From Cristatella mucedo (taxonomy: Eukaryota > Bryozoa > Phylactolaemata > Cristatellidae), in assembly GCA_009760855.2 (NCBI GenBank), contig WPIO01000006.1:6559001-6623000 (forward strand): a stretch of 64,000 bases of DNA, read 5' to 3'. A model generated the notes under the pieces. That model saw only the letters and a list, made by a program, of their open reading frames with translations, was not told where the DNA came from and made no database searches. Numbering within the stretch: the first letter of the stretch is position 1; each line of letters begins with the position of its first letter. The translations under genes were made by a program, and so were the position numbers. Shown piece after piece: positions 1 through 13,100 of this stretch.

Positions 1-270
1 CGGGTGAAAGAGATAAAATGAGGTTAGTGGTCGGCCAGGAGTCGCGGTCCCTTCCTTGGGCCCTTGACAGCAGCACATCTGACGTGGCAGCAGCCGGCCA
101 CGGACGGCCCACCGAAATTCCCCGTGAGGAACAAGACTGGAACAAGGCACCCAGAAATTCCGATCGAGCATAAGGTCAGCCCAAACCAGGCACTAGCGGA
201 CAGCTCCGACCAACTGCTGAGCTGCTGCCACTTTGCCCTCGCAGCCCGAGCAAGCACCGAGAGCACTCAC
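1..270 (-). other. ARID1 intron 9 (partial)
   Basis: Begins with the consensus donor GTGAGT at 270-265 and runs off the window. I see no further exon or repeat here. Confidence 0.7.
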
Positions 271-1441
271 CCGTCTCGCTGGTGGTTCGGTGGCACCATG
301 CCGTGCTGCTGAGGCTGCTGGGAGCTCATGCTGAACATGGCGCCTTGCGGCGGCTGCTGCTGCAGCTGAGATGTGGGCAGTGGGCGCATGCCCGCGGGCA
401 TGGTGCCCGCGGGCATGCGCGGCGGTTGCCCTCCTCCTGGGTGCGAAGGTCCGGGTTGCTGCTGCTGCAGCTGCTGCATCATTGCCGGCGGCAGCGCACC
501 GTCTATTCCGTTGCGCTGACCGTGAGCTTGCAGAGGCGGCTGCTGCTGCTGCTGCTGCTGCTGCATCGACGCAGGCATGCCGTACGAGGTCGGTGGCAGC
601 GGCGGCGGCTGCTGCTGCTGCTGGTTGGCTGGAGTGAGCGGCGGCTCGCCGAACGCGGCCAGGCTGCTCAGTGCCTCGTCCATGCTGTTGCTGTCAAAGA
701 AGGCGTGCTGCTGCCAGCTGCCCGGGCCACCGCCGTACCCGTTCGTCACCACCGCTGGAGCAAAGGCACTGCCGGCCTCGGCTCCAGAGGCGGCCGAGGC
801 AGCGACTGGCTGCTGCTGCTGCTGCCGCTCCACGGCCGAGACGGCAGCAGCGGCGGACGAGCCGCCTGCCGGAGCGCTGCTGTCGTCTCCCGAGCGGCCT
901 GCTGCCGGCGGTGCGGCAGCGACGGCGCCGAGAGATGCAGATCGCGCCGCCGCCATCGCCGCGGCCGATCCTCCGCCGCCGCCGCCCTGAACGGCCACTG
1001 GCACGTCGCCGGCGCCGCGCGCGCTCGGGGAGTAGACAGCCGGAGGCGACGGTTTTGCCCCGTCGGCGGACGACGACGATTCTCCTAATCCGGCGCTCGG
1101 CGGCGCCGAGTCGGCTGAGGTGGCGCCGGTCGGCCGCAAGCCGACCGCGGCCGCAGGAGCCGAGGCAGACAAGGCGTCGCCGTTGCCGCACGGTGCGGCC
1201 GTCGACGCGGACGCGACGGCGTGGGTCGAGGCCGGCTGCTGTTGACCGAGAAGGACCAGGGCGTCGCTGCCGTGGCTAGACGGCGCGCTGCTCGAGTCGT
1301 CGCGACTGGCGCTCAGCGAGGGCGAGAACGTGCCCTCGACGGTCGAGACGTGCGCGCCGGACGGTCGGAACGGCATCCCTGCCGCTGCCGCCATCATGCC
1401 GCCCAAGCCGTCGGCCTGACCGGAGCGGCCGATGGCGTCAG
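271..1441 (-). CDS. ARID1: ARID1 exon 9 (Q/A/G-rich linker)
   Basis: 1171-bp exon. The acceptor TTTTTTGCAG ends at 1442; the donor is GAGACGG/GTGAGT at 270. It encodes about 390 residues of disordered sequence with several poly-Q runs (the longest around 541-565), poly-Ala, poly-Gly and S/P stretches. It ends phase 2, so the gene must continue left of base 1. Long opposite-strand open frames here are artefacts of GC-rich CAG/GCN repeats. Confidence 0.9.
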
Positions 1442-4400
1442 CTGCAAAAAAGGAGAGGTCGGCTTTCGGTGACAAACATGGTGCATCGGGGCGGCGGGGA
1501 GGTGGAGGCGGTGGGAGTGGTGGCGGTGAGAGGAGTGAGGCTGCTCGCTCGCTCACCTGGCGAAGACGTGGACGCTGGCGCCACGCCCCCGGCGGCAGCA
1601 GCGGCGGCTGCAGCGGCCGCCATCTTTTTCCGCAGGCTGTTCTTCTTGGCGTTGGCGTTCTTTGCCTCCATGGCGCTGATGATGGCTTGCGGGTCGTGTC
1701 CGTTGCGGTCGAATTTGCACTCGTACGACAACAGGTACGTCAGGTAGGCCTTCTTCAGAGTAAACGCAGCGTACGTGGACGCACCGATGTGGATGCAATT
1801 GCCAATCTCTTTCCACAGTTTCCTTTTGCTGACCTACAGCCGCGCCGGGGCAAGCCGTGTCGAATGCCATACATACGCGAGCCGCGCCTGGCCATTCGGC
1901 AAGGCGAGCGAAGAGGCACACATCGGCTCTCCTTACCAAACAGCTAGCTAACACTATCGTCAACGGAAGTCGATCAAAAACGTCCGAGAGCATTTGCACT
2001 CGAGCGTTTGGTAAAGGGAAAGTGGTGATATCGCTGCGCATGTCTGGGGGGAGAGGGAGGGAGGAAGGAAGGAAGGGGCCCCCTCTCCCCCCCAGGCCTC
2101 GGCAGGACGCAAGTGTGGACAGCGCATTCGAGGAGAGGAAGACGATCGAGAACGAGAGCGCAGAACCGGTGCTCGTCCAGCGTGTGGCAGCGAGTCGCTG
2201 CTGCGTGGCCGGCGGCGACTAGCATGCCACATGGCAGGCGCCTCCGGGTTGCAAGCAAGCGAGGCGCCGCACACACGCACGCACGCACGCACACACACAC
2301 ACACACACACCGGACGGCAATTCACACACATACACACACAGTGGCCCCAAGCAGGAAAAGAAATACGAGGCAGGCCGTGGAAGGCCAGGCCTCTGCTGCA
2401 GCCACGCTGGACAAGACAGAGGCTCCCCGGTGAGCGGGCAACCGAGACACAAACAAGTGTCGAGCGGCGGCACCAGAGGCTCTCGACTGCCCGAGCAGGC
2501 GATCAGCTGGGATGGGACCTAGCCTCGAGCCGAGCTGCCGCTCCGGAAGTCGCCTACCTGCTCGAAGCCGCCTCGCTCCTTCACGGTGAGGTAGAACCTG
2601 TACAGATCGAGCGGCTGCTTGGCCATTAGCGGCATCGTGCTGATAGGCGTGCCCTTCTCCTCCATCAGCGCGATGAGGCGGTCCAGGAACGGTTTGCGCT
2701 CAGGCTCCTGGCCCATGCTGTACAGCTTCGTCACGCACTCGTTGGCCGAAGCGCTCGAAGCGTGCATGCCTCCGCCGCCGCTGCCTCCGCCGCCGCCGCT
2801 CTACAATGGCAGCCAGCTCGAGTGTGCGCGCACTCCCTCTCGACGGCCCACCGGCAGCTGACCCGAGAGAACGCGGGCGGCCGGACTAGCGGCCGATCGG
2901 CCTGGCTTGGCATGGGAGCGAGCCAAGCCAGGGAGTAAATAGCGCTTGCGCGACGACCACGCCCGTGCCGGTCTACGATGCGAGATCTGCACGCGGTGAA
3001 GTCACGCCGGCAGCCGTCGACGCGCAGAGGCAGGCAATGAGCAGCAGGCAATGAGCAGCAGGCAATGAGCAGCAGCAGGCAATGAGCCCGTGTATCCTTG
3101 TCTGTGACTGCAGCCAGCTGCCCATCGAACGAGGGGGAAACTGACGACGCCCCCAATCACGGGACACATCCAACCGCCGGCTAGGCGCCCAGAGAGAGAG
3201 AGAGAGCTCGGGGCGCAGCAGCATCGGCTGTGCACGTGCCGGCTCGAGCGGCCCAGTCACGTTGCAGCCGCGGCGCCGTTGCGCAGGAACAGTGGGAGAG
3301 GGCACCTAGGGGAGGGGGCCAGCGAATGCCAGCTAACCACGACGAGCTCGGAGGGGACACTAAACGAAACTAAATGGATGCAGCTGCCTCATCACGTCGA
3401 ACAGGTGGGCGACGTGATGAGGCAGCTCGAAGATCCAGCGTGCCACACACTGCCGCCAACCTCCCCCACCCACCATGCAGTGCAGCGTGCCTTGATCATG
3501 ACCTCTGGCCATAAAAACACCGAATGCTCAAACAGCGACTCGAAAATGCAATGCAATCTAGCTGAACCCGTCACCACACAGCTGACATCTGGCTGCTGAG
3601 TACCTGAGGAACAGCGGTGGCAGCAGCGGTGACAACGGAGGCTGAGGCGGCAGCAGGAGTGCTGGCGACCATCGCAGGGCCACCTCCTCCTCCTGGCCAG
3701 CAAGCCATCATGCCTCCGCTGCCGCCGCCGCCGGCGTCCACGCTGCCGTCGAATCCCAGCGTCGACGCGGACCCGCCGGGCCGATCCAGGCCGCTGCAGC
3801 TGCTGCTGTCGCTGGGACTGGGCGACGGCGGCACGGGCTTTGCCGAAGCCTTGCCGCCGCCACTGCCGTCCTTACGGTGTTTCTTCTTTGCCGGCACCTT
3901 GTGGCCGTCGGCCACGAGCCCGTTGGTGCTGTTTGGCATGATCTTGCGAGGCGGCATCTGCTCGGCTACAGCGGCAGCGGCGCTATCGCAGCCTGACGCC
4001 GAGCACGGCCGCGTGAGTGAGGGGTGCGCAGGGAAAGCTGAGAGAGCAGGGAGTGGGAGAGAGCGAGGCGAGGCGGCGGCAGCAGCAAATGCTTGCTCGC
4101 TCGGGATTTTGCAGCGACCACACGGACTCACCCATGCCCATGCCGGTCCGCGGATGCAAGCCCGGCTGTCCGAACATGGTGTTACCGCCGGGTGCCATCT
4201 GCAATAGTAGCGAAACAAAACGATGGCCATCGAAGCCGCCGAAGTGGCGTGCGCGCGCACTCGCCGCCTCTTGGCTGCTGGCATTACCCAGCAGAGCGCT
4301 GCTAGAGCAAGCGACCGGGCTCTGACGGCGGGCGCCCGAGCAGCCTCAAATGGCCTGGCTGCCTGCATACCTGCGGATCGAAGCCCGGGAACTGCATGTA

Positions 4401-7400
4401 GCCGGACATCTGCTGCTGCTGCTGCTGAGAGCCGTGAAAGGCAGGCGGCATCTGCTGCCCATAGCCCATCATGGGAGGCGGCAGCGTTCCCGGAAATGGC
4501 TGGCTGTTCACCGACATGGGCAGCACTTTGCCGTACATGCCCATGCTCGACGGCGGAGGGGGCATCATTTGACCACAGCCACCTGAAGTTAACACAAGCT
4601 ACGATCAGGTGACCAGCCACTAAATTGCATCTCTCTCTCCCTCTCTTCCTCCCTCTCACTCTCCCTCTCAATTTTCTTCGGAGAGAGCAAGCGCGAGGTG
4701 TCTGTAAAAAAAAAGACCGCCAGCGCACAAGCATGCTCTCACACGGTTATAGGTTGGGTATTGCAGTGCTAGCTAGGATTGAGACTAGGTACAGACAACT
4801 CTTGCTGAAAGCAAGATACGAAAAAAGAAGAAATCGTGTGCCATTCTCTGCACAAGTCACGTGCGGGTCTACGGCTTCAGCAGGAGCATCAGGTACATCT
4901 GAAATCAGATTACAGCAAGCAAACATCGAACACCACCACTGACCGAATTAGACTGGCACAATTGCATTTATTGATGGACAAGGGTACAATGACAGTGCTG
5001 AAAGCAACCACATACAAACTGCACTCACAGCAGGCACCAAGCTAGCCTAGAGGAGCAGTCGTCGAAGTCTACATACAGATGTGGCTATCTCAAGGTTTCA
5101 CACCGTATAGCAATCATTGTAACACAGATCGCTTAACCTGGAACTAAACAGAACTGGGTCTGTGACAATGCACAGTGGACAGCCTCGTAACCAAAAAACT
5201 TTGCATGACATGCACGGGGAAGCCTCGGGGTAGGCACGGCACCCAGCAGCCACTAGTGCTCTCAGTCACACGCAGAGAAGTGTAGAGCAGGCACACTATG
5301 ACGGAGCACAGAGCAAGCACATCGAACGAATGCATGCACACGTGCACGGCACTGCGACGCATCGCGAGACAAATTGGCTAACTGTGCTGCTTCTGCAGTT
5401 TAAATTTGATAGCCTTGTTTGACCACTAGACAGGTTTTCATTTCCTGGGGTGCTTCATGCATCCTAGTATGACAGCAGCCGAACATAAAATTCTCTTCTG
5501 GTGACGTTTGGATGGCAATCAATTTATGTATACGTTGCTCTTAGCCAAGAGATGAGGTGCTTGATATTTATGACCTAGGTTGTGATTTCGAGTCTGCAGT
5601 GGGCAATAATAAATTGACCAAGGCAACCACTGATAACTTTTAATTTATGCAATGTGTCTGTATCTCCGTCTGTACCTCCACGAAGCCAAAAATACTAAGT
5701 GGGTGTTATGCTGGAAAGTCTTCTATAGCAGACTCAAACCTTGAGCTGCTTTCAGCGAGTGATCGCCGGTTCGATGACGAACCGAGCAAAAAAGACGCTA
5801 TCGTCACGATTGATGTGTGTGCCGCACGAAAGATAGCATTAGACCAATCGGGTTCAAACAAAGAGAGTAAAAACAAATGAGTACATCGACGAATAAAATA
5901 GCTTAACAGTAAGCCTACCCGAACCCCGGCTAAATATACAGCCCCCCTAACAAAATGAGTGTAGCAGAGTAAAAACAAAATACTAGCTCATTTAACAGCC
6001 TCATTTGGATAACGGCAGAAGAGCCCAAACAGCTATCACCACTACTTGAAGTGGACAAGAAAGAATCGTTCCCTTGAGGATTGGAATCCAAGACGTCGGC
6101 CGTGAAGAGCGAGTACCTTACCCGCTGGGCTATGACGGCTCAGTAATACAGTAAAGACGAACGACAACAACAAAAATACTAGCTGATTTAACAGCCTCTT
6201 TTTGTATAGCGACAGAAGAGCCTTTACGGCTACCACTGCCGCTTGCAGTGGCGATAAAGGATCGCCCACTACAGGATTCGAACCCACGACCTCGGGACCG
6301 AGGTCGTGAAAAGCAACTGCCTTACCTAGTGAGCCATTACGACTCACCAGCCACTCGGAGGAGTGGGAACTTACGGAGCAGCACACTAAAGGAGTACAAA
6401 TCATCTTCCCAGACAGCCAGAGACATACATATATCTGCCAATTAAAGCGATCAAGTCCACCCTTTCCATCGTCACACGGCAAGATGGAGCACTTCCATCA
6501 TTCCAAGTGGCAAGATGGCACAGTGCTGTCCTCCGTGACTGAACTGCTACGACTCAGTGTAGCGAGCCCACAGGCAGTTAACATGCATGCAAGCAGACCG
6601 ACAGACACAGAGAGAGCCAATGCAATAGTGGGAGTGAGAGAAGGAGGCACAATTGACAATGATCAAGAGATGAAGGAGGCGAGAGAAGAAGAGAAAGACA
6701 AAGGAAAGAGAGTGAGTATAATAATAATAATAATAATGCACTTGATAAAGCGCCTCAGAGAACTCAATCTCTTTCTAGGCGCTTTACATTTGCTAGTGTG
6801 CACGAGAGTGTGAAAGAGTCGAGAGAGGATCAAGAAGTAAAAGAGCAAAAAGAGCAAGAGAAGACACGAGGGAAGAAGCAAGAGGAGAGAGAGAGAGAGA
6901 GAGAGTAGATAGATATGAGAGATGGTAGAGAGCAAGAGAGAGACAGACAAGGAGAGAGAGACAGACAGCAAGAGAGAGACAGAGACAGAGAGAGGTACGA
7001 GAGATGTATTACAAGCATACTTCGGATGTACACCACTCCAAGAGAACTGAATCTCTTTTTGCGCGCTTTACATATGCCACAGGGCTCGAGACCACGATCC
7101 CTGTCGTTAATACTCGAGCAACTTACCCCTGGGCCATAGTTTGAGAGGCTACTGGAACTTCTACCTCAGTGAGCAAATGGGGATGCAGAGCAACTGCTGG
7201 CAGAGGCAGGTGTCACGGCAACGAAATCTTTGAAGCCAGTGTGAGCTTTTTGGGACTTCCGGACGTGTGCGCAAGGTCGCACCGCTATTAGTAGCGCGCA
7301 TTCGGCATCTGGCAGAAAGAGAGATCAGAAGGCACACGACTCCTCTGGTGGGGACCCAACGGGCGGAGAACGTGTGCCGACAGTGCACATTTCAGGGATG

Positions 7401-7898
7401 AGGCTCCAGGTGGGAGACTCCGGTTGTCTGTAAGTTACAGCACAACGGCAGCCGGATTAAAGGACAGTGGGAGCCTTGCGGTGCCGTTCGAGGGAGCAGT
7501 CACCGGTAACGATGGCAACGAGCAGTGACAGCATCCACTCGGCATCGGAAAGCATCGGCATGGACGATCGGCTGGCAGCAACGACCATTTCTGGATGCCC
7601 CTCGTGGGCGCAGCAGAATGAAGAAAACTGCCTGTCATCAGCTGCTGTCCTTGCAGCCCGAAACGAATGCAAAAAGTCTTATCTATCTGTGATCTAAAAG
7701 TCTATCACTCAACTGCCACAGTTAGTGAGGACACAGCGATCGCCACAGGGGGTGAGGCACTTTAATCCGGTTGCGGTCGGTCGGGCTTGGACATGTAGGA
7801 CAGCAGCAACTTATCCTGACCTCAAGGTAAAGGCACTGGATAGGGGGGGGAGAGAGAGCCAGAATGAATTGCAGATGCGCCCTGTCGGGTTCGCCAAG

Positions 7899-7931
<33 letters not shown>

Positions 7932-9916
7932 GCCTGAATTTTGCTCCTTCCTCCAAACTACTCACTCAAGAACTCCGCCAGCCGATTTCGCCATAATTCG
8001 AATGACAACCGCAGCGATCAGCAATCTAGCGCAGACTGTGCTCGGAAAGACGGCACTCGGAAAGAGGAGCCCGCTCGCTCGCCACTGCACGAAATCTGGC
8101 CAGAGCGAGACAGAATCTAAACTCGGGTTACCACCGGTCACAAGGCAGCCGGCTTGTAAGGGCCCACTGTCAGCTCGTTGGCAATGAGCAGGCGGACAGC
8201 GCACGCTAGCTCTGGCTGCTGCTGCTACGACGCTGCTCCGACGGTGCCACCATGAAAGAAGGCTGCTACTCTGCCGTCGCCAGTGGATGGGAGGTGGCTG
8301 CCGAACTGGCCAATGGCAGCTACGCCCAGCCAGACCCAGTGGTCAAACGTTATGGGCACGATCCCCCCCCCCCGAGGTCGCTCAGAGCTTTAACTGCTAC
8401 CTACGGCAGCCACAACCAAAAGTGGGGGGAGACAACCTGCGCAGACCTTCATGTCCCACTTCACCTCCCTTCGCTAGTTCGTTTCTGTGGACGGTGGCGC
8501 ATTTGAAAAGGCAACAAAGCAATGCTAAGCTGGTGACTGCCCGTTCTGTTCACCTGCTGTCGACGGCTCCCTAGGGCTTTGCTTGACCGACTGCTGCGAG
8601 TGATCTACTGCTGCAGCACGTAATGCAGATTGTACAGACTGACATGGCAATCGCCTCGCAGTACTTCGAGTAGCAAAGGCCGCGGCCACGGCACCAACTC
8701 GCTCATCACAGCAGCATAAACAGATTGGTCCCCAGAGTCAAAGGGTCTACTCAGCGGTCATTGATTGGAAGAAGGGGAGGGGACAACAAATAAAAACCTA
8801 CTGCCGCAGACAGCTACAACTGCGCAGCTAGCACCGTTGAAACGCACTGGGCCAAAGCGAATGTCGGCCACGTTCAAGTTGAGATGACAGGCAGAAGTTG
8901 CAAAGTGTACCCAACATAGTCATTTCCTGACTTGACATTTAAATGTAAGCTAAAAACACTAACCATCTTTGCATGCTGACCCTGCACGTGTCACCTCTAA
9001 CCACGGTAACATTTTTGACATACGGTGCACGCTATTACTAGCTACATGATCACGCTTCCTTTACAGCATACGCAAATATCATTATTGCTGTTGCTATTAC
9101 CTGGCATCATGGGCGACATCGGCTGCATGGGTCGAAGGCCGTGCGGCCCACCCATTCCAGGCATGAGCTGGCCGTGATGCATGTGGCCAGGCATAGATCC
9201 TCTTCCGTCGGCAGCTATGCGGTCGTCCATGCCCATGTCCTGCACAGACGGGTCGCCGAGCATGTCCTGCAAACGCTAGGCGGTCAGTCATGTGTCACGG
9301 TCGGTCACGTGATATGCACGTGCCGGGAGGCCGACCGTCGGCAATCGAGGGCCGCCACGAGGCACCATCGCCAGCGAGCAGGGGAGGGGCGGGGGCCTGC
9401 AGCGCGAGGCAGCAACAGCGAAAGTGACACTGGAGGCATCGGGCCATCGGGCCTTGGCGACATTGACCTGCACTTGGGCGCTATTCATCGACGAGAAGAC
9501 GGCAAACTTGTCGCAGCCAAATGATGAGACAAAGTGAAGCTCCTTGCCGGGCGTGCAGCAAGCAGTGAGCCGGAAGCAGGAAACCAGGGAGCTGATCCGC
9601 GATAATAGACAGCCGAAAGCGAATACTACGAGCATGGCCTCAGCGCTGGACAAAATGCCAGCGACAGCTTGCCAGACCGAAATCGCTGCACGGCCTCACT
9701 TGGCCGCTCGGGCTGAGACGAGTGCCACACAAAGCTGGCCAAGGTTTGTGTGGCAATCGCCCTGTGTGACGCCAGTTTCAAGTTCGAGCGCTGCTAGCAG
9801 CGGGCAATAAAAGACTGCACGCTGCAAGAGCGAGTGACAGCCACTGAGTCTGGCCTTCCACCGATCTAGAAATGAGGCTGTTGACTTAGCCGAGCTCGGC
9901 CTCACTTTTGGCAAAG

Positions 9917-9990
<74 letters not shown>

Positions 9991-10015
9991 CTCTCTCTCT
10001 CTCCTCTCTCTCTCT

Positions 10016-10080
<65 letters not shown>

Positions 10081-10120
10081 CTCCTCTCTCTCTCCTCTCT
10101 CTCTCTTCTCTCTCTCTCTC

Positions 10121-10151
<31 letters not shown>

Positions 10152-13100
10152 TCTCTCTCTCTCTTCTCTCTCTTTTCTCTCTTGCTCTCTCTCGATGCCG
10201 TGTCGGTGCAACAGCGGCCATTAAGCGCATCCACACGGTGCCGAGGATTGCGCAGCTCGGCAGTGAGCCACGCCAATGTGCACTTCAAATGAGGGAAGGC
10301 ACGAGCTGACCTCGCAATGGATGCCGTGCACACGGTAAAAATGCAATGCCACATTCTCTGGCAAAGTGGGCCACTCATTCATAGTCATCATGGTCATGCT
10401 ATATAGCAGCCGAACTCAGGACACGTTTGTCGGCCAAACCCAGATCCCGAGAAATATGGTACCATTCGATAATCAACAGAGTCGGTTGGATCCCGGCAGC
10501 GCATGCGCTTACCTGCGGTGAGAAGCCATGAGGCTGACCTTGCCCTTGCATGTGTCGTGGAGTGGCGCCAGGGAACGGCTGCATGCCATTGCTGCCATAT
10601 TGCCCGACTGGTCCATATGACGGAGGCATCGCATGCGGTCCTCGGCGCATGTCGTAACTACCGGGCATCTGAAAGACAAGACAAGACAAGCTCGAGGCTA
10701 GGAAAACACGACGGCACTAAAAATCCTTGAGCAGTGGAGAAACGAGGGATTTTACAGGGAGATGAAAGTACAGGGCAGCCGCTACAACAACGCTGCTGCC
10801 GACATTCTCCGCAGTAGGCGCTCGCCCCACCCCTAGCTGCACAGTCATTCACCCCACACTTTTAACAAAAAATGACTTGACATCTGTACCATGGATAGCT
10901 AACCGTTTAGCAGGATTTACCAACGAACCCCAGCAGACAGTGTCGAGCATGTAGCACAACAAAGTGGCGGTCAGTCACACAAAGAGATTGTGTTCGCCAA
11001 GGGCACTATACAGATGTACTATTATTATTACTATTACTACTATTAGTATTATTATTATTAGTCACTTCTTTCAGGGGCTTATCATCATCAACAGCCAGAC
11101 ACCACACGCACTTGTGTTCTCTGTCGGCCTGCAGCGATTCGCACGAGCCCACCATCTCGTTCAGGCTTAGGCACTAATCTCACATAGAATGTATCTCCGT
11201 CTGTAACTCCACAAAGCCATTAAGACTTAACGATGTGGGTGTTACGCAGGAGAGTTTTTGTATAGCGCACTCACAGCCTAAGCGGCTTTCGGTACGCATT
11301 CGGTAGCCAACAGACTTCGTCTCACGCAACGAAGAGAAAGTGGGAAAAATAGCAGACTCAGGAGAGCAGTTGAGGTAGTGAGTAGCATGGAAGTAGCAGC
11401 TCAGGACCGCTGGAAAGGATGAGCCATAGTCGGCAGCAGGAGAGTAGCTGTCGTTGTCATTAAGAATTGTGAAGTAAGTTCCACAGTCTAGGACCTGCAG
11501 ACCTAAAGCTTCTGTCGCCAACTGTCTTTAAGCGGAGGAATGGAACAGCTAATTTTTTGTCCACACAGGACCTGAGAGCGCAAAGAGGCTGAAACGGGTG
11601 CAGCAGTTCAGCTACGTATGAAGGAGCAAAGCCGTGGCGGGCCTTGTGGGTCAGCGTAAGAACTTTGCTCTGTATCCGTTGCTCAACCGGCAGCCATCCT
11701 AGCTCTTTTAGCAAAGGAGACACGTGCTCAAACCTCTGGGGCTTGAAGACTAGCCTTGCTCAAACCTCTGGGGCTTGAAGACTAGCCTTGCAGCCATATT
11801 CATAGTCAGCTGCGGTGGCCTAGTGGCTTTCTTTGGTAGCCCAGCCAAAAGGGAATTACAATAATCAAGCCGAGACAGAACTAAGGAGCTAGTTAAACTT
11901 TTTGCAAGCCACTTCGGAAGACAGCTCCTAATCTTGGATAGGGATCGGACGTGATGGCTAGCTCTAGAAGCAGTCTTCTAAATAGCCACCGTGAGAATGA
12001 GAGAGAAGCAAGCGATCTGCAGGGGGAAAAAGTAAAGTGGAGCCGAACAGCTATCCAGGTATCAGCCAGCTCAAACCGAAGCTGCCTTACGAGTGAGCAC
12101 TACCAACAGCTTGAGCTGACGATAGGGAAACGTGCCAGAATGGCCCGATAATGGGCCACCGATTAACCGAAGGCAGTCGCTGAGAATCAAACGCCAGACT
12201 CGTACAACGCCACCAGCAGGCATTCGAAAGGACCGATCACAGAGGCCAGTGGCTAGCAGCGGGGCTGTCAGCAAGGACCAACAGCAAGCTCTTCACCCCG
12301 AGTTTGGTCAGAAGTTTGCCCCCTCCCACCGGAGGGGGGGGTAAGGGGCCAAACTTGTATCCCTCTCATTAAGTATATAGGCTAGCTAATTTAACAGCCT
12401 CTTTGTTGTATGGCGGCAGAACAGCCTTAACAGCTATCACCACCGAATGCAGTGTGCAATTCAGGATTGCCCAATTAAGGGCTCAAAACAAAGACCAGGG
12501 TCGTGAAGATCAAGTACCTTATCCTGGACTAAGGGCTCCAAATCTAATGCCATAAATACATCATATAATGCCATAAATACAATAATAGAACATATTGTCA
12601 CATATATAAATGCCATAAATACACTGGCCTTGCTAACTGCCAGATGTGCTGGTTGAACAAATCATTTTAGTAATGCTTACTCGGGCTCAAACAGCACTCA
12701 AACAGGCTACCGTTAGGCAGTCCTCGTTACAAGCATCCGCCAAACCTAGCTGCACATCACTCAATTGTACCTTTGCTTTGATCCCTCCCAGCCCTCCAGC
12801 AAGTCGCATTCTCAGCTCCCTTGGTGTATGCATTGATGAAATCAGCACACGGATGGCAGCAAACTTGCTTAATTTTTAATGAATGTTCCCAAGTTATCTC
12901 TATTAGACTACCACACCTGCTCCAAAGTCGTCTGCCCACTTTCAGCTACGTAGCATTGCTATATTCGGGCTTGCTTAGACAGGGACATTTAAATTGATCC
13001 ATGCACTTGTGACATCCCGTCTCGACTTCTGTAACTCACTGCTTGCATGTCTACCGGCATGTGCAATCAGTCGCTTACAGTTGATGCAAAACTCTGCAGC

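Larger units (their letters stand above)
4583..9100 (-). other. ARID1 intron 3, repeat-rich
   Basis: 4.5-kb intron. It holds a LINE-2 tail (5650-5770), two SINE-B copies (5981-6348), a hairpin tail (6719-6795), purine-rich simple sequence (6850-7010), a SINE-A (7029-7138) and a (CT)n run (7899-7930). No further exon was recognised in 7140-9040. Confidence 0.7.

Noticed and set aside
282-1279. Long plus-strand open frames (up to 268 codons) over ARID1 exon 9
   Set aside because: They are R/L/A-rich mirror frames of CAG and GCN repeats in the real minus-strand exon.
3571-4734. Single 387-codon minus-strand frame
   Set aside because: It reads through two introns with good GT-AG borders; only its last third is ARID1 exon 6.
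9696-10378. Open frames of E/R or L/S repeats, up to 171 codons
   Set aside because: Pure product of the (CT)n microsatellite.
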